DNA from: Calliopum simillimum
Lineage: Eukaryota; Arthropoda; Insecta; Diptera; Lauxaniidae
Length of the DNA stretch: 64,000 nucleotides
NCBI GenBank assembly: GCA_951812925.1
Contig: OX638368.1
Location: 129,045,309 to 129,109,308 of the forward strand
Reading direction: 5' to 3'
The notes below the pieces were generated by a model. That model was not told the DNA's origin. It made no database searches and was given only the letters and a program-made list of their open reading frames with translations. How positions within the stretch are numbered: position 1 is the first letter of the stretch; every line of letters begins with the position of its first letter. Below are positions 35,368-44,846 of the stretch, piece after piece. The translations under genes and the position numbers were made by a program.

Positions 35368-36287
35368 TGTGTTGAAATACACTTTTTGGGAAAACTGAGC
35401 AAGATAATTCAATGAAATTTGGTACACTGCCTCCGTCGTCAAAGTTAGCTCGGGGGATTGAAAATGAGCAAAATCGGTCAACGGACACGCCTACCGCCCA
35501 TACAAAAATTATGTTCATAATGCAATTTTAGGAGTATTTTTCACGACAATGCAACCACAATACACATAAGTACTACAAATTGTAAGCGCAAGCTCTGATA
35601 AAAAACTGAGTGAATTCGGACAAGAGGGCGTGGCACCTCCCATACAAGCAAAAGCTTCAAAACGCTATACTGAAAGCGTTTTTTGAGATATTCGAACCAA
35701 CTTCGACTCAAACACTAAAAATTATAAATGAAAGCTCTCAGCAAAAATTGGTTGAAATCTTACAAGGGGGCGTGGCACCTCTCATATAAGCAAAAGTTTC
35801 AAAATGCTATACTGAAAAAGTTTTTTGAGATAATCCAACTAAATTTCACTCTGACACTAAAAACTATAAATGCAAGCTCTGAACAAAAACTGGGTGTACT
35901 CGGACAAGAGGGCGTGGCACCTCTCATATAAGCAAAAGTTTCAAAATGCTATACTGAAAAAGTTTTTTGAGATAATCCAACTAAATTTCACTCTGACACT
36001 AAAAACTATAAATGCAAGCTCTGATAAAAAACTGAGCGAATTCGGACAAGAGGGCGTGGCACCTCTCATACAAGCAAAAGTTTCAAAATGCTATACTGAA
36101 AAAGTTTTTTGAGATAATCCAACTAAATTTCACTCTGACACTAAAAACTATAAATGCAAGATCTGAACAAAAACTGGGTGTACTCGGACAAGAGGGCGTG
36201 GCACTTCCCATATAAGCAAAATTTTCAAAATACTGCAGTGTAGGGTATTTATTTTTTGGCCAGGCCAAAATTTACACCCTTACTAGT
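35201..36287 (-). mobile_element. mini-me-like dispersed repeat, copy 4, with five 142-bp units
   Basis: Read on the minus strand it starts CTAGTAAGGGTGTAAATTTT and ends GGGTGTAGGGTATAAA. The CCAG run and core lie at 35300-35365. The unit containing CGTGGCAC is repeated at 35629, 35771, 35913, 36055 and 36197, exactly 142 bp apart each time, with two of the inner units almost identical. This is the longest unit array of any copy here. Confidence 0.85.
35629..36240 (-). repeat. 142-bp tandem repeat array
   Basis: Five CGTGGCAC starts at a constant 142-bp step. The high identity between neighbouring units indicates recent unequal exchange or slippage inside the element. Confidence 0.85.
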
Positions 36288-36353
36288 TATAATTACACTA
36301 TGCAACAATTTTAAAAAAATGTTGAAAGAGACAAGACTATAGTACTTATAAGA

Positions 36354-37626
36354 CTATACTGGGATGATAGCCTTACCATAGCTGAGTAAAACAAACGACG
36401 GATTTTGCAAAGTTAGCTGCAAAACGGTATTCATCTACCTCTAAAGTTTTTGTTGCAGACTCTTCAGTTTTCGATCAATAGTTCCTGTACTATTCCAGAA
36501 ACTTTTATTTTCTTTTACAAAAATTGTTGCCAAATATCCACTATGTAGGTAACTTTTTTAACATACTATGTCAAAAAATTTCATACGGGGGTTAGCTTAG
36601 GTCACCACGGGAGATGTCATCATAAGTAAGGCCGCAGTTGAGCCTTCGTTGACTTCGATGACAACCTATAAGAACCATTTCGAAATTTTTATAAATTCCA
36701 AAATGGATTTGGGACTCTTTTGGAAAATATCTTCGAGGGGGTCGAAGAAGTGACTTTCGAAAACCTTGTAGCGTCGGTTAGCCAGCGCTGGGCATTTGCA
36801 AAGAAAATGAAAAGTTGACTGTTCGACGTTAGGATCTTAACAACTTCTACAAAGGTCTCCAACATCAGTGAGTCCCAATATAGAGGCGTGTCTGCCCATA
36901 AAATAGTGGCATATTATGGCACTAGTTAAAATTCTCAGATTTCGCCTATCTAATAAGATAATTTTACGTGTTCTATTGGCGTAATAAAGTGGTCATATCG
37001 CTCTCGACATAAAACATGTTGTTAAGTTTGACCATCTGAAATTAGCCCACAGGGGGTATTATGATGTAAAATGTTCGTTCTTTTTTAGTTTTTCGACCAT
37101 AACTCACAAAATGTAAAGTTTTCAAAAAAACTTTAATTTGCAAAATTATGCTTAAATTTTACTTAGAATCATTTAAGAAATAAGTCTAATTTTTTTTTCA
37201 GAATTTATTGTCTCAAAAAATTCTGACTAAATTCACATGTAGACGTATTTCTTAGACAATTCTAAGCATCTAAGCCTCGCTGTTGAGTAAAAAAATCGTT
37301 TTGCCACTGCGGACGTTCAACAACTGAAAATTCACATTTAACGACCTAATTCCATCTTAAGTATTTAAAAAATCATGTATTTTATAGTCTAGTACAATTT
37401 TACAAAAGAAAGTTTTGGTGAAAAATTTATATTTGTGAATACCCCCAGTGTAAAATTTTTTGACATAGTATGTTCGGAAAAGTTACTTGTTGGACTTTTG
37501 GCTATAATTTTAGTAAAACAAAATAAAAGTTTCTGGAATAGTACAGAAGCCATTGGTCGAAAACCGTTATGCAGCAAACTTTGCAAAACCCAGCTCAGCT
37601 CATGTAGGGCTATCGTCCCAGTATAG
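36354..37626. mobile_element. foldback element enclosing a retrotransposon relic
   Basis: CTATACTGGGATGATAGCC on the left is mirrored by GGCTATCGTCCCAGTATAG on the right. Further inverse matches include 'agttcctgtactattccagaaacttttatt' against its inverse at about 37515-37545, and 'acatactatgtcaaaaaattt' against 37457-37475. The centre holds unrelated DNA at about 36595-37060. Confidence 0.65.
36666..36995 (-). pseudogene. relic of a non-LTR retrotransposon ORF2 C-terminus
   Basis: Translation on the minus strand gives a run with ...RNLRILTSAIICHYFMGRHA, then CRSC, one in-frame stop, FHFLCKCPAL and ...FLEFIKI-type text to a final stop. The LTGHC-GRHA lead, the Cys-x2-Cys ... His ... Cys cluster and the CPAL motif match the C-terminal tail that follows the RNase H domain in many jockey/I-type retrotransposons of flies. 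At least one stop breaks it and the rest of the element is absent. It sits in the centre of a foldback. Confidence 0.65.
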
Positions 37627-38100
37627 CCAAGTTTTGTCCCTAATTTTGCTTTCGCACTGTGTTATCAATTGAAAAATAGCTGAAATTTGTGGTCGGTTTT
37701 ATTATAATTAAATGATTTAATGATCTTATAGAACAAAGAACAAAAATTACTTTATCTTTCTCCCATGTGAACCGAAATGCATTCGTATAAATTAAATGAA
37801 GTAATAAACTAATATTTATTCTTATGTTTTATTGCGTATTTTCGCGGTCTGTAAGATCTTCAAATCATTTAGATAAAACATGCCATAATAAATTTTAAAA
37901 TTTTGATCGACATCACATCGATTTGCCATAAAGCGCATTTTTAATCCACTGGAAGCTTTAAAAAACTAACATAATTTCCTCGCCATTAAAAGTAACTTTT
38001 CTTACATTTTGAACAAAATCATTGAGCAGCTGAATCGTTAGAGCTTAATAATTTAGTAATTGCAAATACTCCCAAAATTTACGCTATTTAAATGAATCGT
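37627..38100. other. intergenic, nothing recognised
   Basis: AT-rich gap between the foldback and the next protease. Minus strand AATAAA motifs at about 38100-38108 can serve the 38.1-kb gene. Confidence 0.4.
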
Positions 38101-38129
38101 TATTTATTTACATTCTCAAAATTTCAATC

Positions 38130-38930
38130 TTACAAAGTACATTTATTATTTCCACTCATAGCATTGCGGATCCAATCAGTATAGAAGAGCGTACTTGCAT
38201 GTGCATCAGGATAACCATTGGCACACGGCCAACCCCAGTTAACGAGACCAACCAATTTATTATCGCTAACTAATGGTCCACCGGAGTCACCATGACAAGC
38301 ACCTTCACCGGCTTTAGTAAATGTGCACATGTGACCAACATCCAAATCAGGATCATTTTCAAACTGTTCCTTACATTCCTTATGTGGTAGATAAGCCAAA
38401 GTTACTTTTTGTAAGTTTTCTGGAGACTCACCCCAAGCGGTAAGAGAACCCCAACCGGTCAATATTACCGGATCACCCTTTTCCATTTGTTTGATAGGCA
38501 GTTGTATTGGCTGAGTCCTTTCGTTCCATACAATTGAATCGTTAAGACGTAACAAAGCAATATCATTATGCATTGATGGTTTATCGTGATTACAATGAAT
38601 GGTAATTTTTTCCACATAATATTTAGCACCCGGTTTATTCCACTGATTTGTTCCGGTTACAATGACAATATCTGCTGGTGATTGGCCACTAACACAGTGT
38701 GCTGCAGTCAACACATATCGTTCGGCTATAATGGCACCGCCACATGAATGATAACCCCAAGCGGCCGATTGCAGAGATATTTGGTAAGGTGCAAAACCTT
38801 CCTCGGCATCTTCTCCACCAACAACACGATTTTCTAGATTAACCTTGGTATGTGGTTGTTTGAGGCGTATGGCTTGAGTGTTCGAAAAAACTGCACACAG
38901 GAGAATCAGTATATTGAAAGGGACCTTCAT
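38130..38930 (-). CDS. secreted S1A serine protease, brachyurin-like S1 pocket
   Basis: 266 residues from the ATG at 38930. The open frame extends further upstream to 39053, but that part crosses the TATA box and initiator, so the internal Met before the hydrophobic signal peptide (about 1-20) is the real start. Activation is at R35|VVGG. The triad is His78 (TAAHC), Asp123 (HNDIALL) and Ser216 (GDSGGP). Gly210 and Asp242 occupy the 189/226 pocket positions. Loop Cys113 (HCNHD) and Cys264 near the end form the possible extra disulfide. It is closest to the 30-33 kb pair, with identical blocks such as NDSIVWNERTQPI and AHASTLFYTDWIR. A secreted digestive endopeptidase is inferred. Confidence 0.93.
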   Translation of the reverse strand: MKVPFNILILLCAVFSNTQAIRLKQPHTKVNLENRVVGGEDAEEGFAPYQISLQSAAWGYHSCGGAIIAERYVLTAAHCVSGQSPADIVIVTGTNQWNKPGAKYYVEKITIHCNHDKPSMHNDIALLRLNDSIVWNERTQPIQLPIKQMEKGDPVILTGWGSLTAWGESPENLQKVTLAYLPHKECKEQFENDPDLDVGHMCTFTKAGEGACHGDSGGPLVSDNKLVGLVNWGWPCANGYPDAHASTLFYTDWIRNAMSGNNKCTL

Positions 38931-38949
38931 GTTGAAACGTAAAGTTACT

Positions 38950-38986
38950 ACTGCTGTCCTATGTTCGAATTGCATTGGTTTATATG
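38950..38986 (-). promoter_or_regulatory. TATA box and initiator of the 38.1-kb protease
   Basis: Minus strand CATATAAA (38979-38986) and CAGCAGTAG with CAGT at 38950-38953, about 32 bases apart. This places the transcript start after any upstream in-frame Met and supports the start at 38930. Confidence 0.65.
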
Positions 38987-39458
38987 GGAGAATGATTTTT
39001 TTTTTTTCATAAAAAGTGATACGATATGAACTGTTTATCGTTAGTTTTATCATAATTGCATTTAACAGTTTTTACTGCAGTCTTATACAATATATCTACT
39101 TGGAGAAAATATATTAATTGTAACGGAAATAAATGGCAATAAACTTGTTTTTTTACAATACCTACCTATATTAGACTTTACTCTCATTCTTCAAAATTAA
39201 TTTTGCTGATTTTGAACATACAGTTCTTGTGTCAAGTACACGAGATTAACCTTTACACAGTTTTTTGGTATTGTGCTGCAGAAGCAAAGGCCTTTAGGCA
39301 GAATTAGTAAATTACCTATACATCTTTACGCAAGCAATATCAGGGACAGTTTCTAACTCTCGCATAAGTGAAACTATATTGGTGCAGTTTCTGAGTACCG
39401 TCGCTATTTTTATTGATTCTTCTGGAAACACCAACTTCTTTTATATTAGAAAATATAA
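38987..39458. other. upstream/intergenic DNA
   Basis: AT-rich. A stretch of 12 T at about 38998. No gene or repeat recognised. Confidence 0.4.
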
Positions 39459-39698
39459 GCCCCTATTGCGTTTATCTATTAGCGATAGAATCGATGACCA
39501 TCGATTGTTTCTATTAGCCCTACCTTCAAAACTACTGCACCAATTTCTGAGTTTTTTATCTTTCATGCCATTTCTATTCATCTGCAATCGAATGGCGAAA
39601 ACTTTATTCAAATCGATGCAGTAGTTTCGGAGATAGGGCTAATAGAAACAATCGATGGCCTTCGATTCTATCACTAATAGATAACCGCAATAGGGGCC
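39459..39698. repeat. 240-bp palindrome
   Basis: GCCCCTATTGCGTTTATCTA on the left is mirrored by TAGATAACCGCAATAGGGGC on the right, and 'gattgtttctattagccctacct' by 'agggctaatagaaacaatc'. The centre is near 39578. Probably a small foldback or MITE. The ORF inside is a by-product. Confidence 0.7.
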
Positions 39699-39794
39699 TT
39701 AATTAGAACCGCACTCACAACAGAAGTTTTGAATGGAAACGAAATCACCGATTCACATGTTAAGTATAATTTATTAGCCATATACAAACCTTGT

Positions 39795-40560
39795 TATACC
39801 CTACACGCAGGGTGTATTCACTTTGTCCTTCAGTTTGTAACGCGGAGAAGGAGGCGTTGCAGATATAGAAAAGTATGTATATGTACTTGATCAGCGTATC
39901 CTCCTGAGTCGATATAGCCATCTCAATCTGTCTGTCTGTGCGTGGAAATATTTTTCACGCAAAAACTAACCAAGATAATTCGAACAAATTTAGCGTAGTA
40001 GCTTTGTCGTAAAAGTTAAGGGCGTGGCACCACCCATATAAGCGAAAGTTTCAAAATGCTAAGCTAAAAGTGTTTTTTGAGATAATGGAACCAAATTTAA
40101 CTCAGACACTAAGGTCAGTAAGTGCAAGCTCTTAGAAAAAAATAAATAAGCTCCGACAAGAAGGCGTGGCACCTCTCATTTAAGCAAAAAAATAAATATG
40201 TTATACTGAAAGCGTTTTTTGAGATAGTCGAACCAAATTTCCGAGATAATCCAACAAAATTTCACTCAGACACTAAGAACAGTAACTGCAAGTTCTGATC
40301 ATAAACTACGCGAACTCAGAAAAAAAGCGTGGCAACTCCCATATAAGAAAAAGTTTGAAAGTGTTATAATGAAAGCGTTCTTTGATATAATGGAACCAAA
40401 TTTCACTCAGACACTAAGAATAGTAAGTGCAAGATCTGAAGAAAAGTTATAAGAACTCGGAGAACTGGTCGTGGCATCTCCCGTACAAGCAAAATTTTTA
40501 AAATACTGCAGTGTAGGGTATTTACTGCTTGGCCAGGCTAAACGTAACACCCTTACTAGT
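39795..40560 (-). mobile_element. mini-me-like dispersed repeat, copy 5 (diverged)
   Basis: Minus strand ends are CTAGTAAGGGTGTTACG... and ...GGGTGTAGGGTATAAC. It has several diverged CGTGGCACC units and the core with CTATATCGACTCAGGAGG, but the CCAG run is almost absent. More diverged than copies 2-4, so older. Confidence 0.75.
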
Positions 40561-40755
40561 TTTTTGATTTGTGGTTACACATACCTAGCTAAATCATATC
40601 AATCCGTGATTACGACGAGTTAGAGTAATTGAAAATTAAAATTTGTCATAAATAAAATATTTATTTGAGAAGATTAAACAAAACACATTTTTTATCAATA
40701 CAAACATTTTTATAAAAAAAAGTGATTCTGTATCAGATGCATATAAAGTCTATGA
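40561..40755. other. downstream region of the 40.8-kb protease
   Basis: AT-rich. AATAAA motifs on the minus strand near 40650-40672 are candidate polyadenylation signals. Confidence 0.35.
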
Positions 40756-41568
40756 TTACTTAGTGCATTTACTGTTTCCACTCAAAACCGTTCTTATCCA
40801 GTCAGCATAGTAAATTGTACTAGTGTACACATCAGGTTTACCCTGCGCACAAGGCCTACCCCAGCTGACGATACCATACAAGAATCCATCATAAATTAAT
40901 GGTCCACCTGAGTCACCATGGCAGGTGCCCTCACCTTCGCCAGCAATAGTGCATATGTTACCAATACCCAAATCGGGATCGTTCTCCAATTCCACCTTGC
41001 ATTCATCGTTTGAAAGATGATTCAACGTGATTGTCTGCAAATTTTCAGAATTAGAACCCCAAAGTTCAGTGGAACCCCAACCGGTCACTATGACAGAAGT
41101 TCCATTTTGTAGTTTCTTATAAGGCAGCTTGATCGGTTGAGTTTTTTCATTCCATACGATTGATTCGTTTAAATGCAAAATACCGATATCATTTTGTTTA
41201 TTTGGGTTATCGAAGTTGCAATGTACGAATGTTTTATCAACATAATATTTTGCACCAGGTGTATTCCATTTGTTTGTTCCAGTGACGACTGCAAAATAAT
41301 CTGGTGAACGACCATTGACACAATGTCCTGCAGTCAAAATATAACGATCACTTATAATGGCACCGCCACATGAGTGAGATGGCCAAACACTTGATTGTAA
41401 TGATACTTGATAGGGTGCAATACCATCTTGAGCATTTCCGCCACCGATAATGCGACTTCCTTGGTTGGGATTACGATATGATGCTGATGATTCTTGAATG
41501 CGTAATGCCTCGGTGCTTAGGATGGCAATAAACAGTAGCCACGCAGCATAAACGGGAACCTCCATCAT
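40756..41568 (-). CDS. secreted S1A serine protease, brachyurin-like S1 pocket
   Basis: 270 residues with two adjacent Met codons at the start, so the protein may begin one residue later. Signal peptide about 1-21, Asn/Ser-rich propeptide, activation at R39|IIGG. The triad is His82 (TAGHC), Asp127 (QNDIGIL) and Ser220 (GDSGGP). Gly214 and Asp246 are at the 189/226 positions. The 215-216 pair is Trp-Gly, within VSWGRPC. Loop Cys117 (HCNFD) and Cys268 are conserved. N-glycosylation sequons are at NES (134) and NGT (155). The upstream CGAACAGT initiator phrase is shared with its neighbours, but no TATA box sits 30 bases before it. Confidence 0.92.
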   Translation of the reverse strand: MMEVPVYAAWLLFIAILSTEALRIQESSASYRNPNQGSRIIGGGNAQDGIAPYQVSLQSSVWPSHSCGGAIISDRYILTAGHCVNGRSPDYFAVVTGTNKWNTPGAKYYVDKTFVHCNFDNPNKQNDIGILHLNESIVWNEKTQPIKLPYKKLQNGTSVIVTGWGSTELWGSNSENLQTITLNHLSNDECKVELENDPDLGIGNICTIAGEGEGTCHGDSGGPLIYDGFLYGIVSWGRPCAQGKPDVYTSTIYYADWIRTVLSGNSKCTK

Positions 41569-41584
41569 CGAACTGAAATAAATG

Positions 41585-41600
41585 TCAACTGTTCGATAGC
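41585..41600 (-). promoter_or_regulatory. initiator-like CGAACAGTTGAC without TATA
   Basis: Minus strand CGAACAGTTGACA (CAGT at 41588-41591) matches the initiator phrase of the 29.9- and 32.3-kb genes. The position about 30 bases further upstream has no TATA-like text, unlike them. Confidence 0.5.
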
Positions 41601-43070
41601 CAAATAGAGTTACTCAACGTGAGTGGTTTTTCCTACTCCATATACATGTGGTTAACATTTAGTTATCAATTTTTTATCGTTAATTTTATTGAACTTTAAA
41701 TAAGCAGCTTTTAAATATTGGGTTGAAGTACATGAGGATCAATTAAAAACGTATTTTATTTGCTATGACATTTTCTGAAAGTAAATTTCTTGTATCTGGA
41801 GGAATTGATAGATCTAAGTAATTTAAAAGCATCAAAATATAAGGTTTCACATTCTCTGGCTGTCTTGGTCCAAGCTAAAAAACATGTTTTCCTCATTCCT
41901 TTTTTTTTCATTACAAAATGAATATTCCTAGAAAATGTTGGTATTACATTATTTTACGCTTTTCCATTACGCGATTTTTTACTCAAAAGGAAGACATCTT
42001 ACGAAAAAAGTGTGTAAATCAAAAGATGCTTGGTATTGTCCATAAAAGACGTTTAAAGTTTTTCAGAATTCAGAATGAAATTTTTTTTATTTATTTTTTT
42101 GTTTTGACCAATTTTTAAAGAGTTATATAATGTCTCAAAAAATTCGCACGCTCAGTCGATTCCTAGCTTTTCGCCATGTACACTTTCTTCGTTAGATGCC
42201 AATGGAGTGCTTTTGATTCTCCTGAAGGTCGTTTCGGCAACAAAAAAAAAAAGAGTCACACGTTAATTTTAAATTTTGGGAAATCCCATTTTTAGGCTTT
42301 TGACTTGGCAACTCAGGATGGAAAGAGATAGGAAAGAATGGATAAAAGTTTTTAAAAAGAGCATATAGTTGCAAAACATTTTTTCTGAACCTACAAAACA
42401 TTTGATTTAAATAAAAAGAAAAATAACAAGAATTTTCAACTGCCATTTAAAAAGTATCTCATCTTGTTTCATATCCTCCAAAACTGTGTTTTTTGCCGGA
42501 AGAATCTTGGTAGCATTTGATGTATTAAATCTAACTGTATTGTATGTAGACTAGACGAATACAATTGAAGGGGGATTGTTAAAAAATTTAACATTTAATT
42601 AAACTAGAACCGCCCAATTGGTCAAACTCGACAACAAATGTATTAAAAAATTTTGTTACTTTTTGGACAATTTTAGCACTTTTTTTTGCTATTTGGTATG
42701 AAATTCGTACTTAATTTTACCTGGCTTAAGGTCAAAATATTAAACTAAATTTAAACTTTGTGCATATCTACTTAGAACTACATTTCCAATGGTGTATAAG
42801 TCAAAGTCGTACTCCACTTCTAAAAAAGTAGTAAAATAAGATGGACACGTTTTTGTCTTGAGTATTAATATATATTTAAATGAAATATTTTACAAATTCT
42901 TTAACTTCAGTATTTATCATTGCACTTGATTGGATCTTGAAAATCTGCGACGACACCACTAACACAGTGCTACAAATTAAGGGGAAATCGATCTAAATGC
43001 GATCTCGATAACTTTTTTAACTAGTTCAGGGTCGGTGATTTTGACTCCAATCTCTTTCTCCTATCATATC
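41601..43070. other. intergenic, nothing recognised
   Basis: AT-rich. Phrases at 41980-42260 resemble the 10.2-10.4 and 20.0-20.3 kb repeats ('acatcttacgaaaaaagtgtg', 'ttttgattctcctgaa'), so part is an old dispersed repeat. No gene. Confidence 0.4.
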
Positions 43071-43079
43071 TGAGATCCA

Positions 43080-43505
43080 AAATTAGTCTTAGTCTTGAGT
43101 CTTATTCTTGGTCTTGGTAATTTTGCGAGACCAAGACCAAGACGCTGATATTTTTGCAAGACCAAGACTGTTATGGTCTTGGTCTTGGTCTTGCTCACGA
43201 TAATCGTCAAGACCATGACTGCTTTTCAGTCTTGGTAATTTATAGTTAAGAGTCATTTAACTCCCGTTTTGAAGATAAAATCATCTCTCAATTTGTATTT
43301 TGGCATCTTAAAAACCCAACTGCTTTGGAAAAATATGGTTTTAAAAATTTGAATACTTAATATCTCTGAAATTTTTTTTGAGACCAAGACCAAGACTTAA
43401 TAAGCCAGATCAAGACCAAGACTAAGAATCAATATCTAAACCAAGACCAAGACACAATGTGCAAGAACAAGACCAAGACCAAGACTGCTATGGTCTTGGT
43501 TTGCT
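43080..43505. repeat. GACCAA/TTGGTC hexamer-type simple repeat region
   Basis: Clusters of 'gaccaagaccaagac' and the inverse 'ttggtcttggtcttg' alternate on the two strands through this 420-bp stretch, with less repetitive DNA between. It can form hairpins between opposite clusters. Non-coding. Confidence 0.7.
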
Positions 43506-43994
43506 CATCACTAGATCCAAGTTATCCCTGATTTAAATTGCAGAAAACGCTATTTTCAGACATTTGGCGTACATCACGGATCTACTTCTTAAAAACGTGA
43601 TTTTAACCTTTTCAATTGGATCATTACTTTTCGAGATATTTTCCATTGAAGTAAAGGTATACAAATTTAATATGGAACTTTACAGGGATTTGCAATACTT
43701 CTACTAATGGAAAAGTTAAAGTTATGGTTTAAAAAAAACAAGATCAAAGTGAACTACGCTATTTACTTCCTGATGTAATAAACGAGAAGTTATCTGGCAC
43801 TTAAATGAATTTTTAGAAGGCAGTTGACATCGTTCTGCTCTCATGTTCCTAAATAAAGTTGTCGTTAGAATTGCATTTGAACTGCATTTGCAATCAAACT
43901 CATAAAATTCTTCAAAGAAAAACCAATATGTGTGTACATTTTTATTTATATAGTAACTAATATTATAATCACATATTATTTAAATTTTTGATCT
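43506..43994. other. partial copy of foldback D and 3' flank of the 44.0-kb protease
   Basis: 43505-43740 aligns with the left half of the 34.1-kb foldback ('atttaaa-tgcagaaaacgctattttca', 'ccattgaagtaaaggtatacaaatt'). Near 43850 'ttcctaaataaagttg' recalls the 3' flank of the other proteases. TTTATT at 43940 gives a minus-strand AATAAA. Confidence 0.5.
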
Positions 43995-44789
43995 TTACAA
44001 ATTACATTCATTCTTATCATTCAAAGCATTGCTGATCCAATCGGCATAGTAGGAGATACTTGCATATACATCGGGATATCCTTTTGCACAAGGCCTACCC
44101 CAGTTAACGAGACCAACCAATTTCTTGTTAAAAACTAATGGCCCGCCTGAGTCACCATAGCAAGCACCTTCACCGGATTTAGTATATGTACACATATGAC
44201 CATCGCCCAAGTCAGGATCATTTTCTAACTGTTTTTTACATTGGTCTTTTGGAAGGAAGGCCAAAGTTATTTTTTGTAAACTATCTGGTTCCCACAAACC
44301 TGCGTCTGTACCCCAGCCAGTTAAGATTGTCGGATCACCTAATTGCATTTGCTCGGTAGACAGTTCAATTGGCTGAGTCCTTACGTTCCATACGATCGAT
44401 TCTTTCAGCCGCAACAAAGCAATATCATTATGCAACGATGGATTACCATGATCGCAATGTAAAGAAATTTTTTCCACATTATACCTAGCACCCGGTTTTT
44501 GCCATATATTGGTTCCTGTTACAACTGTTATAATCGCAATATCTGCTGGTGTTTTATCTTGGATACAATGTGCTGCGGTTAGCACATGTCGTGCATCTAC
44601 AATTGCTCCACCACAGAAATGATATCCATTCAATTGCAAAGAAGTCTGGTAGGGAGCAAAACCATCTTCAGCATCTTTACCACCAACAATACGATTGGTT
44701 GGATGAAGGTTCGTTTGTTGAATGCGCATGGCTTGAGAGCCGTAGCAAACTGCGCACAACAGAATCAGTATGTTCAAAAGAACTGCCAT
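43995..44789 (-). CDS. secreted S1A serine protease with Tyr at position 192
   Basis: 264 residues from the ATG at 44789. An in-frame Met at 44948 is rejected because the TATA box and initiator lie between the two. Signal peptide about 1-20, activation at R33|IVGG. The triad is His74 (TAAHC), Asp122 (HNDIALL) and Ser214 (GDSGGP). Gly208 and Asp240 are at the 189/226 positions. The residue before the oxyanion-hole Gly (192) is Tyr211, while most paralogues here have His. A two-residue insertion relative to the other copies makes IAIITVVTGTN. Loop Cys112 (HCDHG) and Cys262 are retained. Upstream text is nearly that of the 30-33 kb pair, so all three likely share expression control. Confidence 0.92.
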   Translation of the reverse strand: MAVLLNILILLCAVCYGSQAMRIQQTNLHPTNRIVGGKDAEDGFAPYQTSLQLNGYHFCGGAIVDARHVLTAAHCIQDKTPADIAIITVVTGTNIWQKPGARYNVEKISLHCDHGNPSLHNDIALLRLKESIVWNVRTQPIELSTEQMQLGDPTILTGWGTDAGLWEPDSLQKITLAFLPKDQCKKQLENDPDLGDGHMCTYTKSGEGACYGDSGGPLVFNKKLVGLVNWGRPCAKGYPDVYASISYYADWISNALNDKNECNL

Positions 44790-44811
44790 GTTTGATCGAA
44801 AAGAGACTTCT

Positions 44812-44846
44812 ACTGTTGGAAAGCCGATTGATGTTGGCTTATATGT
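44812..44846 (-). promoter_or_regulatory. TATA box and initiator of the 44.0-kb protease
   Basis: Minus strand CATATAAG (TATA at 44838-44843) and CCAACAGTAGAAG with CAGT at 44812-44815, 29 bases apart. The block continues to TCGATCAAACATG exactly as in the 29.9- and 32.3-kb genes. Confidence 0.7.

Noticed and set aside
35208..35518. ORFs with SIPRANFDDGG, recurring at 23260, 28988 and 54296
   Set aside because: The same frame recurs only because mini-me copies are similar. They shift and break freely, so no coding constraint is apparent.
35629..36240. CRISPR-like array
   Set aside because: Units are contiguous 142-bp tandem repeats without spacers, in an insect transposon.
38931..39053. N-terminal extension of the 38.1-kb protease
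   Set aside because: It crosses the TATA and initiator and precedes the signal peptide. The ORF is open by chance.
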